Shown here: one piece after another, positions 1 to 7,725 of the stretch
Numbering within the stretch: position 1 is the stretch's first letter
Layout: the number at the start of each line of letters is the position of its first letter
Assembly: GCA_043748015.1 (NCBI GenBank)
Contig: JAYTOA010000068.1
Span: 1-17,944, forward strand
DNA: 17,944 nt
Direction of reading: 5' to 3'
From: JAIBBG01 sp043748015
GTDB lineage: Bacteria > Bacteroidota > Bacteroidia > Flavobacteriales_D > Sanyastnellaceae
Notes under the pieces: generated by a model
The model's input: only the letters and a program-made list of their open reading frames with translations
Databases searched by the model: none
What the model was told of the DNA's origin: nothing
Translations under genes and position numbers: made by a program

Positions 1-27
1 CAGGTTCAGGTGAATAACTTGAAATAA
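1..27 (+). CDS. C-terminal end of an upstream gene, possibly ribosomal protein S20
   Basis: The first 27 bases read in frame as QVQVNNLK followed by TAA, and a good intrinsic terminator begins 22 bases later, so this is very probably the 3' end of a real gene. The residues resemble the basic helical C-terminus of Bacteroidota ribosomal protein S20 (family ends of the kind KSKLxKxVNxL), and I recall rpsT lying beside radC in some Bacteroidota. Eight residues are too few for a firm assignment; identity as rpsT is an inference. Confidence 0.35.
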   Translation, partial: QVQVNNLK

Positions 28-48
28 TTCCAATTTGGAATATTATAT

Positions 49-75
49 GCCTTCCCATTCGGGAGGGCTTTTTTA
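49..75 (+). terminator. Rho-independent terminator of the upstream gene
   Basis: Positions 49-56 pair with 61-68 in an 8-bp GC-rich stem containing one G-T wobble, closed by a 4-base ATTC loop and followed by a run of six T (69-74) and more T-rich sequence. It ends transcription from the gene whose stop codon is at 25-27 and separates it from radC. A 15-base inverted repeat (27-41, ATTCCAA-T-TTGGAAT) lies immediately upstream. Confidence 0.85.
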
Positions 76-146
76 TTTTCGGCCATGAACAGTGAAGCAT
101 TCTAGTGAATTTCCGCCTGGATTGATACTATCGCTGATGTTGCATC

Positions 147-842
147 ATGGAAGAATTAAAAAGTATTAAATCATGGTCTGTCAATGACCGTCCTAGAGAA
201 AAGCTATTGGCAAAGGGCGTGTCGAGCCTCAGCGACGCTGAATTGATGGCCATACTCATCGGTTCTGGTTCACGCGAGGAAACTGCTGTGGACCTCACAC
301 GTAAAATCCTAAAGTCCATTGACAATGATTTGGTAGAACTTGGAAAGTTGGGGCTCAAACAATTGATGACTTTCAAGGGAATGGGTGAAGCCAAATCGGT
401 CTCGATTCTCGCTGCACTGGAGCTTGGCAGAAGAAGAAGGGCGGGTGAATTCAAAAAAGATAATAAGATTCGCAATTCCAAGGATGTTTACGAACGATTT
501 CTGGAGTTCATGAATGATCTGCCGCATGAGGAATTCTGGGTAATGTGCCTCAGCAGAGCCCAAAACGTCTTGGCTATCGGTAAAATAGGTGAGGGAGGAT
601 TGAGTTCGACTATTGCAGACCCGAAGAAGGTATTCAGACTAGCTTTGGAAAATAACGCAGCAAGCATTATCGTTGCACACAATCATCCAAGTGGAAATCT
701 TCGCCCAAGTGCCGAAGACGACAAACTGACACAGAGATTACGGCAGAACGGTACTTTGATGGAATGTCCGCTACTTGATCATCTGATTGTTACGGATGTG
801 GGTTATTACAGTTATGCCGATGAAGGTAATTTGAATACATGA
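147..842 (+). CDS. radC: RadC family JAB/MPN-domain protein
   Basis: This 231-residue protein has the usual RadC length and order: an N-terminal UPF0758 helical region with a helix-hairpin-helix-like stretch (about residues 65-95, around MTFKGMGEAKS) and a C-terminal JAB/MPN domain (about 105-230). The JAMM metal-binding motif is intact: H178-x-H180-P-S182 through to D191, with E129 as the likely upstream glutamate. The family-typical DHLIV follows at 211-215. The historical name DNA repair protein is weakly supported; the biochemical role of RadC is not settled, although related domains occur next to mobile DNA. The start at 147 gives the standard RadC N-terminus (IKSWSVNDRPREKL). The gene overlaps the next one by 4 bp (ATGA at 839-842), so the two are probably cotranscribed and translationally coupled. 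Confidence 0.95.
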   Translation: MEELKSIKSWSVNDRPREKLLAKGVSSLSDAELMAILIGSGSREETAVDLTRKILKSIDNDLVELGKLGLKQLMTFKGMGEAKSVSILAALELGRRRRAGEFKKDNKIRNSKDVYERFLEFMNDLPHEEFWVMCLSRAQNVLAIGKIGEGGLSSTIADPKKVFRLALENNAASIIVAHNHPSGNLRPSAEDDKLTQRLRQNGTLMECPLLDHLIVTDVGYYSYADEGNLNT

Positions 843-1987
843 GAAAAAAAATTCTGACTGTTGTCGGTGCCAGACCGCAATTCATCAAAGCTTCTGCTAT
901 CTCGCGGGCTATAGCCGGCGATTTTTCCGATTTGCTTGAAGAGGTGCTCGTGCATACCGGTCAGCATTACGACGATGACATGTCGCAGGTGTTCTTCGAT
1001 GAATTACTACTGCCGGCTCCGAAATATCATCTTGAAATTAGCAGTAAGGAACATTCAAATCCAACTGCCGCAATGATGCAAGCTCTGGGCAAAATTTTTG
1101 AAGCTGAAAATCCACAAGCGTTACTTGTTTACGGCGATACCAATTCTACTCTGGCGGCTGCGCTGGAAGCGTCATTCGCCGGAATTCCGGTGATTCACGT
1201 GGAATCGGGTTTGCGATCCTTCAATAAAAGTATGCCCGAAGAAATCAATAGGATTTTGACCGATCATGTCTCCACAATGCTCTTCGCACCAACGGAATCG
1301 GCTATCTCAAATCTGGTAAATGAAGGTTTTTCGAAAAGTATAAATCTCAATATAAGCCGTGATCATCCGGCTGTATTTCATTGCGGTGATATCATGCTTG
1401 ATAATGCTCTGTTTTTTAAGAAGTCCGCAAATGACAAGTCTTCGATTTTGAGTGAGCTCAATATTGCCGATGGGGAATTTTTTCTTGCAACTGTGCATCG
1501 AGATCACAACACGGATAATCCTGAAAATCTTGCAGCTATTATGGCTGCTTTGATCAAAATTGGAGCTGAATCCGGAAAACAAATTATTCTACCTCTGCAT
1601 CCTCGAACCAATAAAATGTTGCGTTCAACAGCGATGAGAGAAACAATGTACCGCCTTGATTCATCTCCTCAAGTGAAAGTGATTCCTCCTGTTTCTTACC
1701 TGAATATGATTTCCCTTGTATCAAACGCGGCCATCATTTTTACCGATAGTGGAGGAGTCCAGAAGGAATCTTTTTTCTTTCAACGACCATGCGTCATTTT
1801 GAGACCGCAAACGGAATGGATTGAGCTCGTGGAAAACGGAAACGCCATCATCACTGGTGCTGATACCGGTCGCATTTTCGCAGCATACGAATTTTTTAAT
1901 ACCAAAATGGAATTGACTTGGCCTTCTTTCTACGGAAACGGAAACGCGGCAAAGTTTATTTGCGAGAAAATTGTTTCCGCGTTTTGA
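839..1987 (+). CDS. wecB: UDP-N-acetylglucosamine 2-epimerase (non-hydrolysing)
   Basis: The 382-residue product matches non-hydrolysing UDP-GlcNAc 2-epimerases, cytosolic enzymes that interconvert UDP-GlcNAc and UDP-ManNAc to supply ManNAc-type sugars for surface polysaccharides. Visible motifs are GARPQFIK (10-17), YGDTNS with the active-site Asp100, HVESGLRS with Glu122, PEEINR (133-138), TVHRD with His220, HPRT (254-257) and the nucleotide-binding TDSGGVQKE (302-310). After HR the usual Glu-Asn is replaced by His-Asn (HRDHNTDN), which I recall from other Bacteroidota. LRPQTEWIEL (321-330) is of the TEW type, also seen in WbpI-like epimerases acting on UDP-GlcNAc3NAcA, so the exact substrate is uncertain. 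No polysaccharide genes are adjacent; the only partner is radC, whose stop overlaps this ATG. Confidence 0.92.
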   Translation: MRKKILTVVGARPQFIKASAISRAIAGDFSDLLEEVLVHTGQHYDDDMSQVFFDELLLPAPKYHLEISSKEHSNPTAAMMQALGKIFEAENPQALLVYGDTNSTLAAALEASFAGIPVIHVESGLRSFNKSMPEEINRILTDHVSTMLFAPTESAISNLVNEGFSKSINLNISRDHPAVFHCGDIMLDNALFFKKSANDKSSILSELNIADGEFFLATVHRDHNTDNPENLAAIMAALIKIGAESGKQIILPLHPRTNKMLRSTAMRETMYRLDSSPQVKVIPPVSYLNMISLVSNAAIIFTDSGGVQKESFFFQRPCVILRPQTEWIELVENGNAIITGADTGRIFAAYEFFNTKMELTWPSFYGNGNAAKFICEKIVSAF

Positions 1988-2146
1988 TGCCAATTGATGC
2001 ATCCGCATGTGCTTTTCTGTAGGTTGTTTTGAAAATCCGGCGACATTCAAAATACAACTGTCAATTACTTTTCTCATTTTCCATGTCTCAGCTTGTAATG
2101 ATGATTAGGTTAGCCTGAATTCAATTTTACTTATAAAAATTACAAT

Positions 2147-2641
2147 ATGACTTACATTACGAATTGGTACATTCTGCTTGTTGCCGCAGTGATTCCATTG
2201 TTTACAGGGGCTATCTGGTACAACGCAAAAGTTTTTGGCGGTGCACTAAAGAAGATTTCCGGAGCAAATGCTGAAGGTGAAAAAGGCGGACATAAACCCA
2301 TCATTTACATTCTTGCTTATGTGTTGGGATTATTTCTTGCAGTACAAATGATGACGATCACGATTCACCAGATGCACGTGTTTTCATTGTTCGATGGCGT
2401 GGCAAATGCGAAAGAACCGGGTTCGGACCTTATGATTCTCATGGAGAAGTATGGTCACAATTTCCGATCATTTGGTCATGGTGCATTTCATGGTATTCTC
2501 TCCAGCGTATTTTTCGTTTTACCTGTTGTGGGTATAATTGCACTTTTCGAAAAGAAAGGCGGAAAGTATATTTTCATTCATACGGGATATTGGGCTATTA
2601 CAATGATGCTCATGGGTGGACTCATCTGTCACATGATGTAA
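2147..2641 (+). CDS. DUF1761-like integral membrane protein
   Basis: A 164-residue membrane protein with about four hydrophobic segments (residues near 7-25, 51-72, 118-137 and 145-163). The N-terminal pattern NWYILLVAAVIPLFTGAIWY followed by KVFG resembles DUF1761 proteins, which begin with a similar NW-LVAA...WY-P-VFG signature. The loop around 100-115 is rich in His and Gly (KYGHNFRSFGHGAFHG). The molecular function of the family is unknown. The gene stands 159 bp after wecB and 52 bp before the di-haem protein, so cotranscription with the latter is possible but no promoter or terminator decides it. Confidence 0.7.
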   Translation: MTYITNWYILLVAAVIPLFTGAIWYNAKVFGGALKKISGANAEGEKGGHKPIIYILAYVLGLFLAVQMMTITIHQMHVFSLFDGVANAKEPGSDLMILMEKYGHNFRSFGHGAFHGILSSVFFVLPVVGIIALFEKKGGKYIFIHTGYWAITMMLMGGLICHMM

Positions 2642-2693
2642 TCCTTTTTAGCAAATGTGAATTGGAGTTACGCCGCGAATGTCTTTTCTTTGA

Positions 2694-4103
2694 ATGATGT
2701 TTGCAGCCAATCATAATAGATTTATTGCAGGAGCCATGGCGCTCCTGCTTTGCTTTGGTGCTTGCAAGAAAATTGAACCGGAAATTCCGATCGTCTATCC
2801 GACTCCAATCGATCCTGCATATTATGCCGGTGGTACAACAACAGTTTTCAATCAAAGTTCTTCTGCATACATTCAATGGTTGGCAAACGCCTCCGCAACT
2901 TCTATCGCTGCGCATCAATTGGGTTCGGAGTTGTTCTTTGCGACATTTAGTGAGTTTGGATCTGCGTCACCTGATGGACTCGGCCCGTTGTTCATTCAAA
3001 ATTCATGCGTTGGTTGTCATCCAATGAACGGAAGATCGCATCCCCCTCTTACGGAAATTGATTACGACTCTGGCTTGCTTATGCGCATGAGTCTTTCAGG
3101 TGCAGGACCAAACGGTGAGCCTATTGGAGTGCCCGGATATGGAACGCAACTTCAAAATAGAGCTATCAACGGAGTGGTGCCCGAAGGTCATTTCCTTTTC
3201 AATTATCAAAATTATATTGTCACTTATGATGATGGAACACAGGTGACCTTGCACAATCCTTCGCACCAGTTGATAGATGCATATACGGAATTACCGGCTA
3301 ACGTGCTTTACTCTTTGCGCCTTGCTTCACCCATTTTTGGACTCGGTTTGCTCGAGGCAATCAATGCCCAGGACATCATGGCCGGTGAAGATGAATCAGA
3401 CGACAACACGGACTACATCAGTGGTAAGGCAAATTTTGTTTGGAACGTAAAAACTCAACAATTGGAGTTGGGAAGGTTTGGCTGGAAGGCTTCAAATCCA
3501 ACTATTGCACAGCAGACGGCTGGTGCATTCAATGAAGACATGGGAATTACTTCTGTTGGTTTTTTTCCGCAAGAGAATGGTGTTGGTCAAAGCAATTGTG
3601 TTTCTGGTTTTGGTATGGACCCGGACATTCATGAATACATGGTTGCGAATGTTGCAAATTATGTTGCAACACTTGCTGTGCCTGCTCCAAGAAATCTCAG
3701 TCGCCCGGATGTTGCGCGAGGAAGACAACTCTTCAATGATCTGAATTGTGTCGGTTGTCATCGTCCTTCCTGGACCACAGGTATCAGCACAATTCCTGAG
3801 CTGTCGAATCAAACAATTTATCCATACACGGATATGCTTCTTCACGACATGGGTGAAATTCTCGCCGATGGTCGGCCTGATTTTGACGCAAGCACCAATG
3901 AATGGAGAACTCCGCCGCTGTGGGGAATTGGCCTTGCGAAATTGGTGAATCCCAATGCGCGATTTTTGCATGATGGCCGCGCAGAAACGCTTGAAGAAGC
4001 AATTCTATGGCACGGTGGCGAGGCACATTGGATCATCGAATATTTCAAATCACTTCCCGCTGAGGATAGAGCTGCTGTGATTGCTTTTCTCGAAGCTTTG
4101 TAG
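2694..4103 (+). CDS. Di-haem oxidoreductase-like (DHOR, DUF1111) lipoprotein
   Basis: The 469-residue product has two c-type haem attachment sites, C105-V-G-C-H109 and C352-V-G-C-H356, and the typical C-terminal block of the DHOR/DUF1111 family (RTPPLWGIGL at 405-414, FLHDGRAETLEEAILWHGGEA at 424-444). The N-terminus is a signal peptide with a probable lipobox ending at C24 (CFGAC), though Phe at -3 is atypical. It is therefore expected outside the cytoplasm, probably lipid-anchored, in electron transfer; substrate and partner are unknown. The family is sometimes called thiol oxidoreductase, without good evidence. Two ATGs are adjacent at 2694 and 2697 and either could be used. The TraB/GumN gene follows after 32 bp. 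Bacteroidota relatives can sit beside imelysin-type proteins, but none is present here. Confidence 0.9.
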   Translation: MMFAANHNRFIAGAMALLLCFGACKKIEPEIPIVYPTPIDPAYYAGGTTTVFNQSSSAYIQWLANASATSIAAHQLGSELFFATFSEFGSASPDGLGPLFIQNSCVGCHPMNGRSHPPLTEIDYDSGLLMRMSLSGAGPNGEPIGVPGYGTQLQNRAINGVVPEGHFLFNYQNYIVTYDDGTQVTLHNPSHQLIDAYTELPANVLYSLRLASPIFGLGLLEAINAQDIMAGEDESDDNTDYISGKANFVWNVKTQQLELGRFGWKASNPTIAQQTAGAFNEDMGITSVGFFPQENGVGQSNCVSGFGMDPDIHEYMVANVANYVATLAVPAPRNLSRPDVARGRQLFNDLNCVGCHRPSWTTGISTIPELSNQTIYPYTDMLLHDMGEILADGRPDFDASTNEWRTPPLWGIGLAKLVNPNARFLHDGRAETLEEAILWHGGEAHWIIEYFKSLPAEDRAAVIAFLEAL

Positions 4104-4135
4104 TATCATATCATTGTAAATCTTTTGATTCTTTC

Positions 4136-5002
4136 ATGAAAAAATTATTGTCACTGATCTTCTTGTTTCCTTTTTTCGCATCTTCTCAAACTGAGAATTG
4201 TTTGCTATGGAAAATCACTTCGTCAAAGAGTGCTGAAACCTCTTATCTCTTCGGAACAATTCACTCTAATGATTCTTTATTGAACACTTTTGACAGCACA
4301 TGGTGGAATGCGTTCAATAGCTGCGAGACAATGGCTAGCGAAGTAAATATGACGGACATGAACGAAATATTGGCTTCTTTCTCAACTAGCATGATGAAAG
4401 ATCATGTGCTATCCGATTTTTATTCGGAGACTGAATTTGAACGCGTGCAGAAATTTATGTTGGAGCATCTTGATCCAATGTCGGCAACAATAGTGAGCAA
4501 GATGAAACCATTTTATATCATGGCAGCGATAATGGAATTACCCACTTCTGACGGACCCTATCTGGAAATTATGGACATGCGCCTTCAGATGTTGGCAAAG
4601 GAAAATGGAAAGTCAGTTATCGGTTTGGAAACTTCTACTGAACAGGCTGCTTCAATTGATGTTATTTCTCTTGAAGAACAAGCTAAACTGTTATTGGAAT
4701 ATGTCGACCACGGACATGAAATGAATACCGATTTGAAGGTGATGGAAAGTTTTTATCTGAAACAACAATTGGATTCTCTCGCTTCTATGGAAATGCAAAG
4801 TGAAATTCCGGAAGCTTTGATGGCTTCACTGCTCGAAGGCCGCAACATTCGTTTCGTTGAGAAATTGATTCCCTTCATCAATGATGGAAGCGTCTTTTGC
4901 GGGGTAGGCGCGCTTCACCTTCCTGGTAATACCGGTTTGATTGCGCAGCTTAGAAAACGCGGTTTTCAAGTTGAACCCGTTCGGTTCAAATTTGAAAATT
5001 GA
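4136..5002 (+). CDS. TraB/GumN family protein, exported
   Basis: A 288-residue protein with a signal peptide (about residues 1-18, ending ASSQ) and the two GxxH motifs that mark the TraB/GumN/TIKI fold: G40-T-I-H43 in SYLFGTIHS and G258-A-L-H261 in GVGALHLPG. E69 (ASEV), VIGLET (161-166) and GRN at 235-237 match other conserved positions. Animal TIKI relatives are metal-dependent proteases, which suggests but does not prove a similar activity. Location should be periplasm or outer membrane. The gene lies 32 bp after the DHOR gene and is probably cotranscribed with it. Its last 37 bp overlap the 3' end of the convergent transposase-like gene, so there is no room for an ordinary terminator directly after its stop. 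Confidence 0.85.
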   Translation: MKKLLSLIFLFPFFASSQTENCLLWKITSSKSAETSYLFGTIHSNDSLLNTFDSTWWNAFNSCETMASEVNMTDMNEILASFSTSMMKDHVLSDFYSETEFERVQKFMLEHLDPMSATIVSKMKPFYIMAAIMELPTSDGPYLEIMDMRLQMLAKENGKSVIGLETSTEQAASIDVISLEEQAKLLLEYVDHGHEMNTDLKVMESFYLKQQLDSLASMEMQSEIPEALMASLLEGRNIRFVEKLIPFINDGSVFCGVGALHLPGNTGLIAQLRKRGFQVEPVRFKFEN

Positions 5003-5505
5003 AGCATTATTGCCGATGGTTTTGATTGAACAATCGATGCATAAGGTTCGCAAATCCATGAATCAAGTTCATGCTCCTCATAGCCAACTTCAAACATGTC
5101 GAGCAAATCTTCCATCTCTTCTTTGTATGATTTGGTGGCGTGATAAGTTTGCTGAGCATTGATAAATTTCACCACAGCATTTACCTGTGAATGCGAATAG
5201 GACATAGCGGCAAAACCCCGTTGCCAGCGTAATCTCTTTTGCCGACTGGTTAATGAAAATGCAAATTGTAATGATTGCATTTTAAGATCTTTGATGATCT
5301 CAGCAATAGAAAATTCAGAGGACGTACTCACCAGAATGTGCACGTGATTGTCAGAGCCATTGATAGCCAGCAATTCATGTCCTTTGAGTCGCAATCGATT
5401 TTCAAATAATCTGTACAATTCATTTCTCCAGGTTTCATCGATCAACGGTGCGCTATTGCGTGTGGTTAGTATCAGATGTAAATAGCATTTAATGAAAACA
5501 CCCAT
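4966..5505 (-). CDS. Solitary IS200/RAYT-like Y1 transposase relative, catalytic Tyr apparently replaced by Phe
   Basis: The protein resembles IS200-like (Y1, HUH) transposases of Bacteroidota. The start at 5505 gives MGVFIKCYLHL, the usual family N-terminus, and 179 residues; an ATG 27 bases further upstream (5532) is in frame but less likely. The metal-binding HUH motif is intact (NHVHILV, H54 and H56 from this start), and the C-terminal part (RWQRGFAAMSYSHSQ) fits. In relatives I remember, the helix after it reads V-I-x-Y-I-x-N-Q, with the nucleophilic tyrosine; here it reads VVKFINAQQ, with TTT (Phe114, bases 5164-5166) there. A Tyr seven residues on could not obviously replace it. The last 28 or so residues look like an extra tail and run into the convergent TraB/GumN gene. 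No left or right hairpin ends or REP-like repeats are visible. It may be an immobile or domesticated copy. Confidence 0.8.
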   Translation of the reverse strand: MGVFIKCYLHLILTTRNSAPLIDETWRNELYRLFENRLRLKGHELLAINGSDNHVHILVSTSSEFSIAEIIKDLKMQSLQFAFSLTSRQKRLRWQRGFAAMSYSHSQVNAVVKFINAQQTYHATKSYKEEMEDLLDMFEVGYEEHELDSWICEPYASIVQSKPSAIMLQFSNLNRTGST

Positions 5506-5644
5506 GACATTTCTTTTGATCGAAAATATCATGGGTGCATTGAATTGACTTCGGAATATTATGCTTTCTTTATACTGAAATCATCAATTCTTGAATGATG
5601 ATAGGATGCATATGAAGCATAAATTTCAAATATCTAAATGATCA

Positions 5645-7522
5645 TCAGATCATCTCCAGACTGCGTTTTACAAATTTTGTAAGCTCCTCACCTTTCAATA
5701 ATCCTTTTGACAAAAGTGCAAGATCAATGGCTTGTTTTAGCTTTTGTTCGCTCACAGCATCCTTGGTTTCAGCAGCTTTTGCCACTGAATTGAAAATCGG
5801 GTGATTCGCATTTGCAACAAGGTTGTAGCTGTCTGGAAGCGTTCCATAGAAGCCTCCTCCGCCCATTGCGCTTTGCTCTTTCATTCTTCGCATGAATTCA
5901 TTTTGAGTGACCACAAACGGAGCATCTGTTGGTGACATACTCGCAAAGTCAATATTGAACTTCTGCTTGTCTACGAAATTCTCCAACGCAGTTTTTACTG
6001 TTGCTTTTTCTTCATCGGAAAGCGCCGACGGCATTTGTTCTTCCTTCTCAATCAACTTGTCCATAACATCTGCATCCACACGCTTGAATTTCATTCCCTG
6101 TTGCTTAGATTCTGTCTGTGAGATGTAATGCGATGAAAGAGGTCCTTCTAGCATCACTACTTCATATCCTCGCTCACGCGCTGATTCAATGGCCGCGTGT
6201 TGGTCTTCTACATGGCTTGAGTATAAGACTACTATATCACCTGCTTTGTCCTTCTGCGTCTCTTTTATTTTTTCCTTCAATTCTTCAATCGTCATGCAAG
6301 AACCTTCTGATGTTTTAAGCAATGAGAATTTTTCTGCCTTCTCGTAAAATTTCTCATCAGTCAACATTCCGTATTGTATGAACATGCTGATGTCGTCCCA
6401 CTTACTCTCAAAATCAGGACGATCATTGTTGAACATACTTTGCAATTTGTCAGCGACTTTCTTAGTGATATGCGCTGATATTTTCTTCACGTTGGCATCT
6501 TCCTGCAAGTAACTGCGGGAAACGTTCAACGGAATATCCGGTGAATCGACAACGCCGTGCAGAAGCGTTAGGAAATCCGGTAGTATATTCTTCACCTCAT
6601 CAGTAATGAATACCTGATTGCTGTACAGCTGAACTTTGTTTTTTTGCACTTCAATATTGTTTTTCATTTTAGGGAAAAACAATATTCCTGTCAGATTGAA
6701 TGGATAGTCCACATTGACGTGAATGTGAAAAAGAGGCTCATCAAAACTCATTGGATAGAGCTCGCGATAGAAAGACTTGTAATCTTCGTCCTTCAGATCA
6801 ACCGGCTTTTTCAGCCAAAGGGGTTGCGTATTGTTGATAATGTTTGGAAGCTTGATTTCTATTTCAGCTTTCTCGCCTTTATCATCAGCTTCTCCTTCAA
6901 TCCAATCGCTCTTTTCACCAAACTGAATTTCTACAGGCATGAACTTGCAATACTTGCTTAAGATGCCTAGAATGCGCGCATCTTCAACAAACTCAATTGA
7001 GTCATCTGCAAGATGTAAGATAATGGTTGTGCCCGGTTCTGTTCTTGTGCCTACGCCCATGGTGAAATTTGGCGATCCGTCGCAAGACCAACTTACCGCT
7101 TCCGCGCCTTCTTTATGAGATAAAGTTTGAATTTCAACCAATTTAGCTACCATGAATGCGGAGTAAAATCCGAGTCCAAAGTGACCTATGATTTGCGCGT
7201 CTTTGTACTTTTCTACAAACTCCTCTGCACCGCTGAATGCAATCTGATTGATGTATTTCTCCACTTCTTCAGAAGTCATTCCAATACCATTGTCACGGAC
7301 TGTCAGTGTTTTGGCATTTTTGTCAGCTATGACCTCAACCTTCAAAGCTGAACCGTCGTGCTTGATTTCTCCGGAAATGCTAAGTGTTTTTACTTTCTGA
7401 CAAGCATCGACAGCATTACTCACGAGCTCTCTAAGGAAGATTTCATGGTCGCTGTAGAGGAATTTCTTAATAATCGGAAAGATGTTTTCCGTGTGGACTT
7501 TTAACGTGCCTTCTGTTTGCAT
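5645..7522 (-). CDS. htpG: Molecular chaperone HtpG (Hsp90)
   Basis: The 625-residue product is a complete bacterial Hsp90: the N-terminal GHKL ATPase domain (about 1-230) has E32 and N36 in LRELVSNAVDA, DNGIGM (77-82) and the lid motif GHFGLGFYSAF (113-123), followed by the middle domain and the C-terminal dimerisation domain. It acts in the cytosol as an ATP-dependent dimeric chaperone. The start at 7522 gives MQTEGTLKVHTENIFPIIKKFL, matching the family N-terminus. It is divergent from fhs, with a 203-bp gap between them. No CIRCE-type inverted repeat is seen upstream, so stress control by HrcA is not supported. Downstream, 139 bp separate it from the transposase-like gene on the same strand. 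Confidence 0.98.
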   Translation of the reverse strand: MQTEGTLKVHTENIFPIIKKFLYSDHEIFLRELVSNAVDACQKVKTLSISGEIKHDGSALKVEVIADKNAKTLTVRDNGIGMTSEEVEKYINQIAFSGAEEFVEKYKDAQIIGHFGLGFYSAFMVAKLVEIQTLSHKEGAEAVSWSCDGSPNFTMGVGTRTEPGTTIILHLADDSIEFVEDARILGILSKYCKFMPVEIQFGEKSDWIEGEADDKGEKAEIEIKLPNIINNTQPLWLKKPVDLKDEDYKSFYRELYPMSFDEPLFHIHVNVDYPFNLTGILFFPKMKNNIEVQKNKVQLYSNQVFITDEVKNILPDFLTLLHGVVDSPDIPLNVSRSYLQEDANVKKISAHITKKVADKLQSMFNNDRPDFESKWDDISMFIQYGMLTDEKFYEKAEKFSLLKTSEGSCMTIEELKEKIKETQKDKAGDIVVLYSSHVEDQHAAIESARERGYEVVMLEGPLSSHYISQTESKQQGMKFKRVDADVMDKLIEKEEQMPSALSDEEKATVKTALENFVDKQKFNIDFASMSPTDAPFVVTQNEFMRRMKEQSAMGGGGFYGTLPDSYNLVANANHPIFNSVAKAAETKDAVSEQKLKQAIDLALLSKGLLKGEELTKFVKRSLEMI

Positions 7523-7725
7523 ATCTGATTTCTTTTTTATAATTCGAATAATTTATTCAATGTAACGGGCTATTCTCAACCGTTGTGCCACCCAACGAAT
7601 GTGTGTTAAGTTGTCAGTTTTGGCCTTTGGAACATGACGCAAGAAAAAATATCGCCCGATTTCAGTTGATGCAGCCTTTATTTAAGACCTCTCGACTAAT
7701 TTCACCTCAAAATTAATTTTCAATT
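7523..7725. promoter_or_regulatory. Divergent intergenic region between htpG and fhs
   Basis: This 203-bp gene-free stretch must hold the promoters for both genes. I see small inverted repeats (CAAC-C-GTTG at 7577-7585 and CGTTG-7-CAACG at 7581-7597) but no CIRCE element. One match to the Bacteroidota -7 pattern TAnnTTTG occurs on the minus strand (TAATTTTG, 7715-7708), too far from htpG to be convincing. No promoter can be placed confidently. Confidence 0.4.

Noticed and set aside
5506..5644. Left end or REP-like hairpin of the IS200-like element
   Set aside because: Only weak 4-bp stems (ATGC/GCAT near 5608-5622) are visible, with no matching repeat elsewhere in the window.
7523..7725. CIRCE-type heat-shock operator before htpG
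   Set aside because: The TTAGCACTC-9-GAGTGCTAA pattern is absent; only short unrelated inverted repeats are seen.
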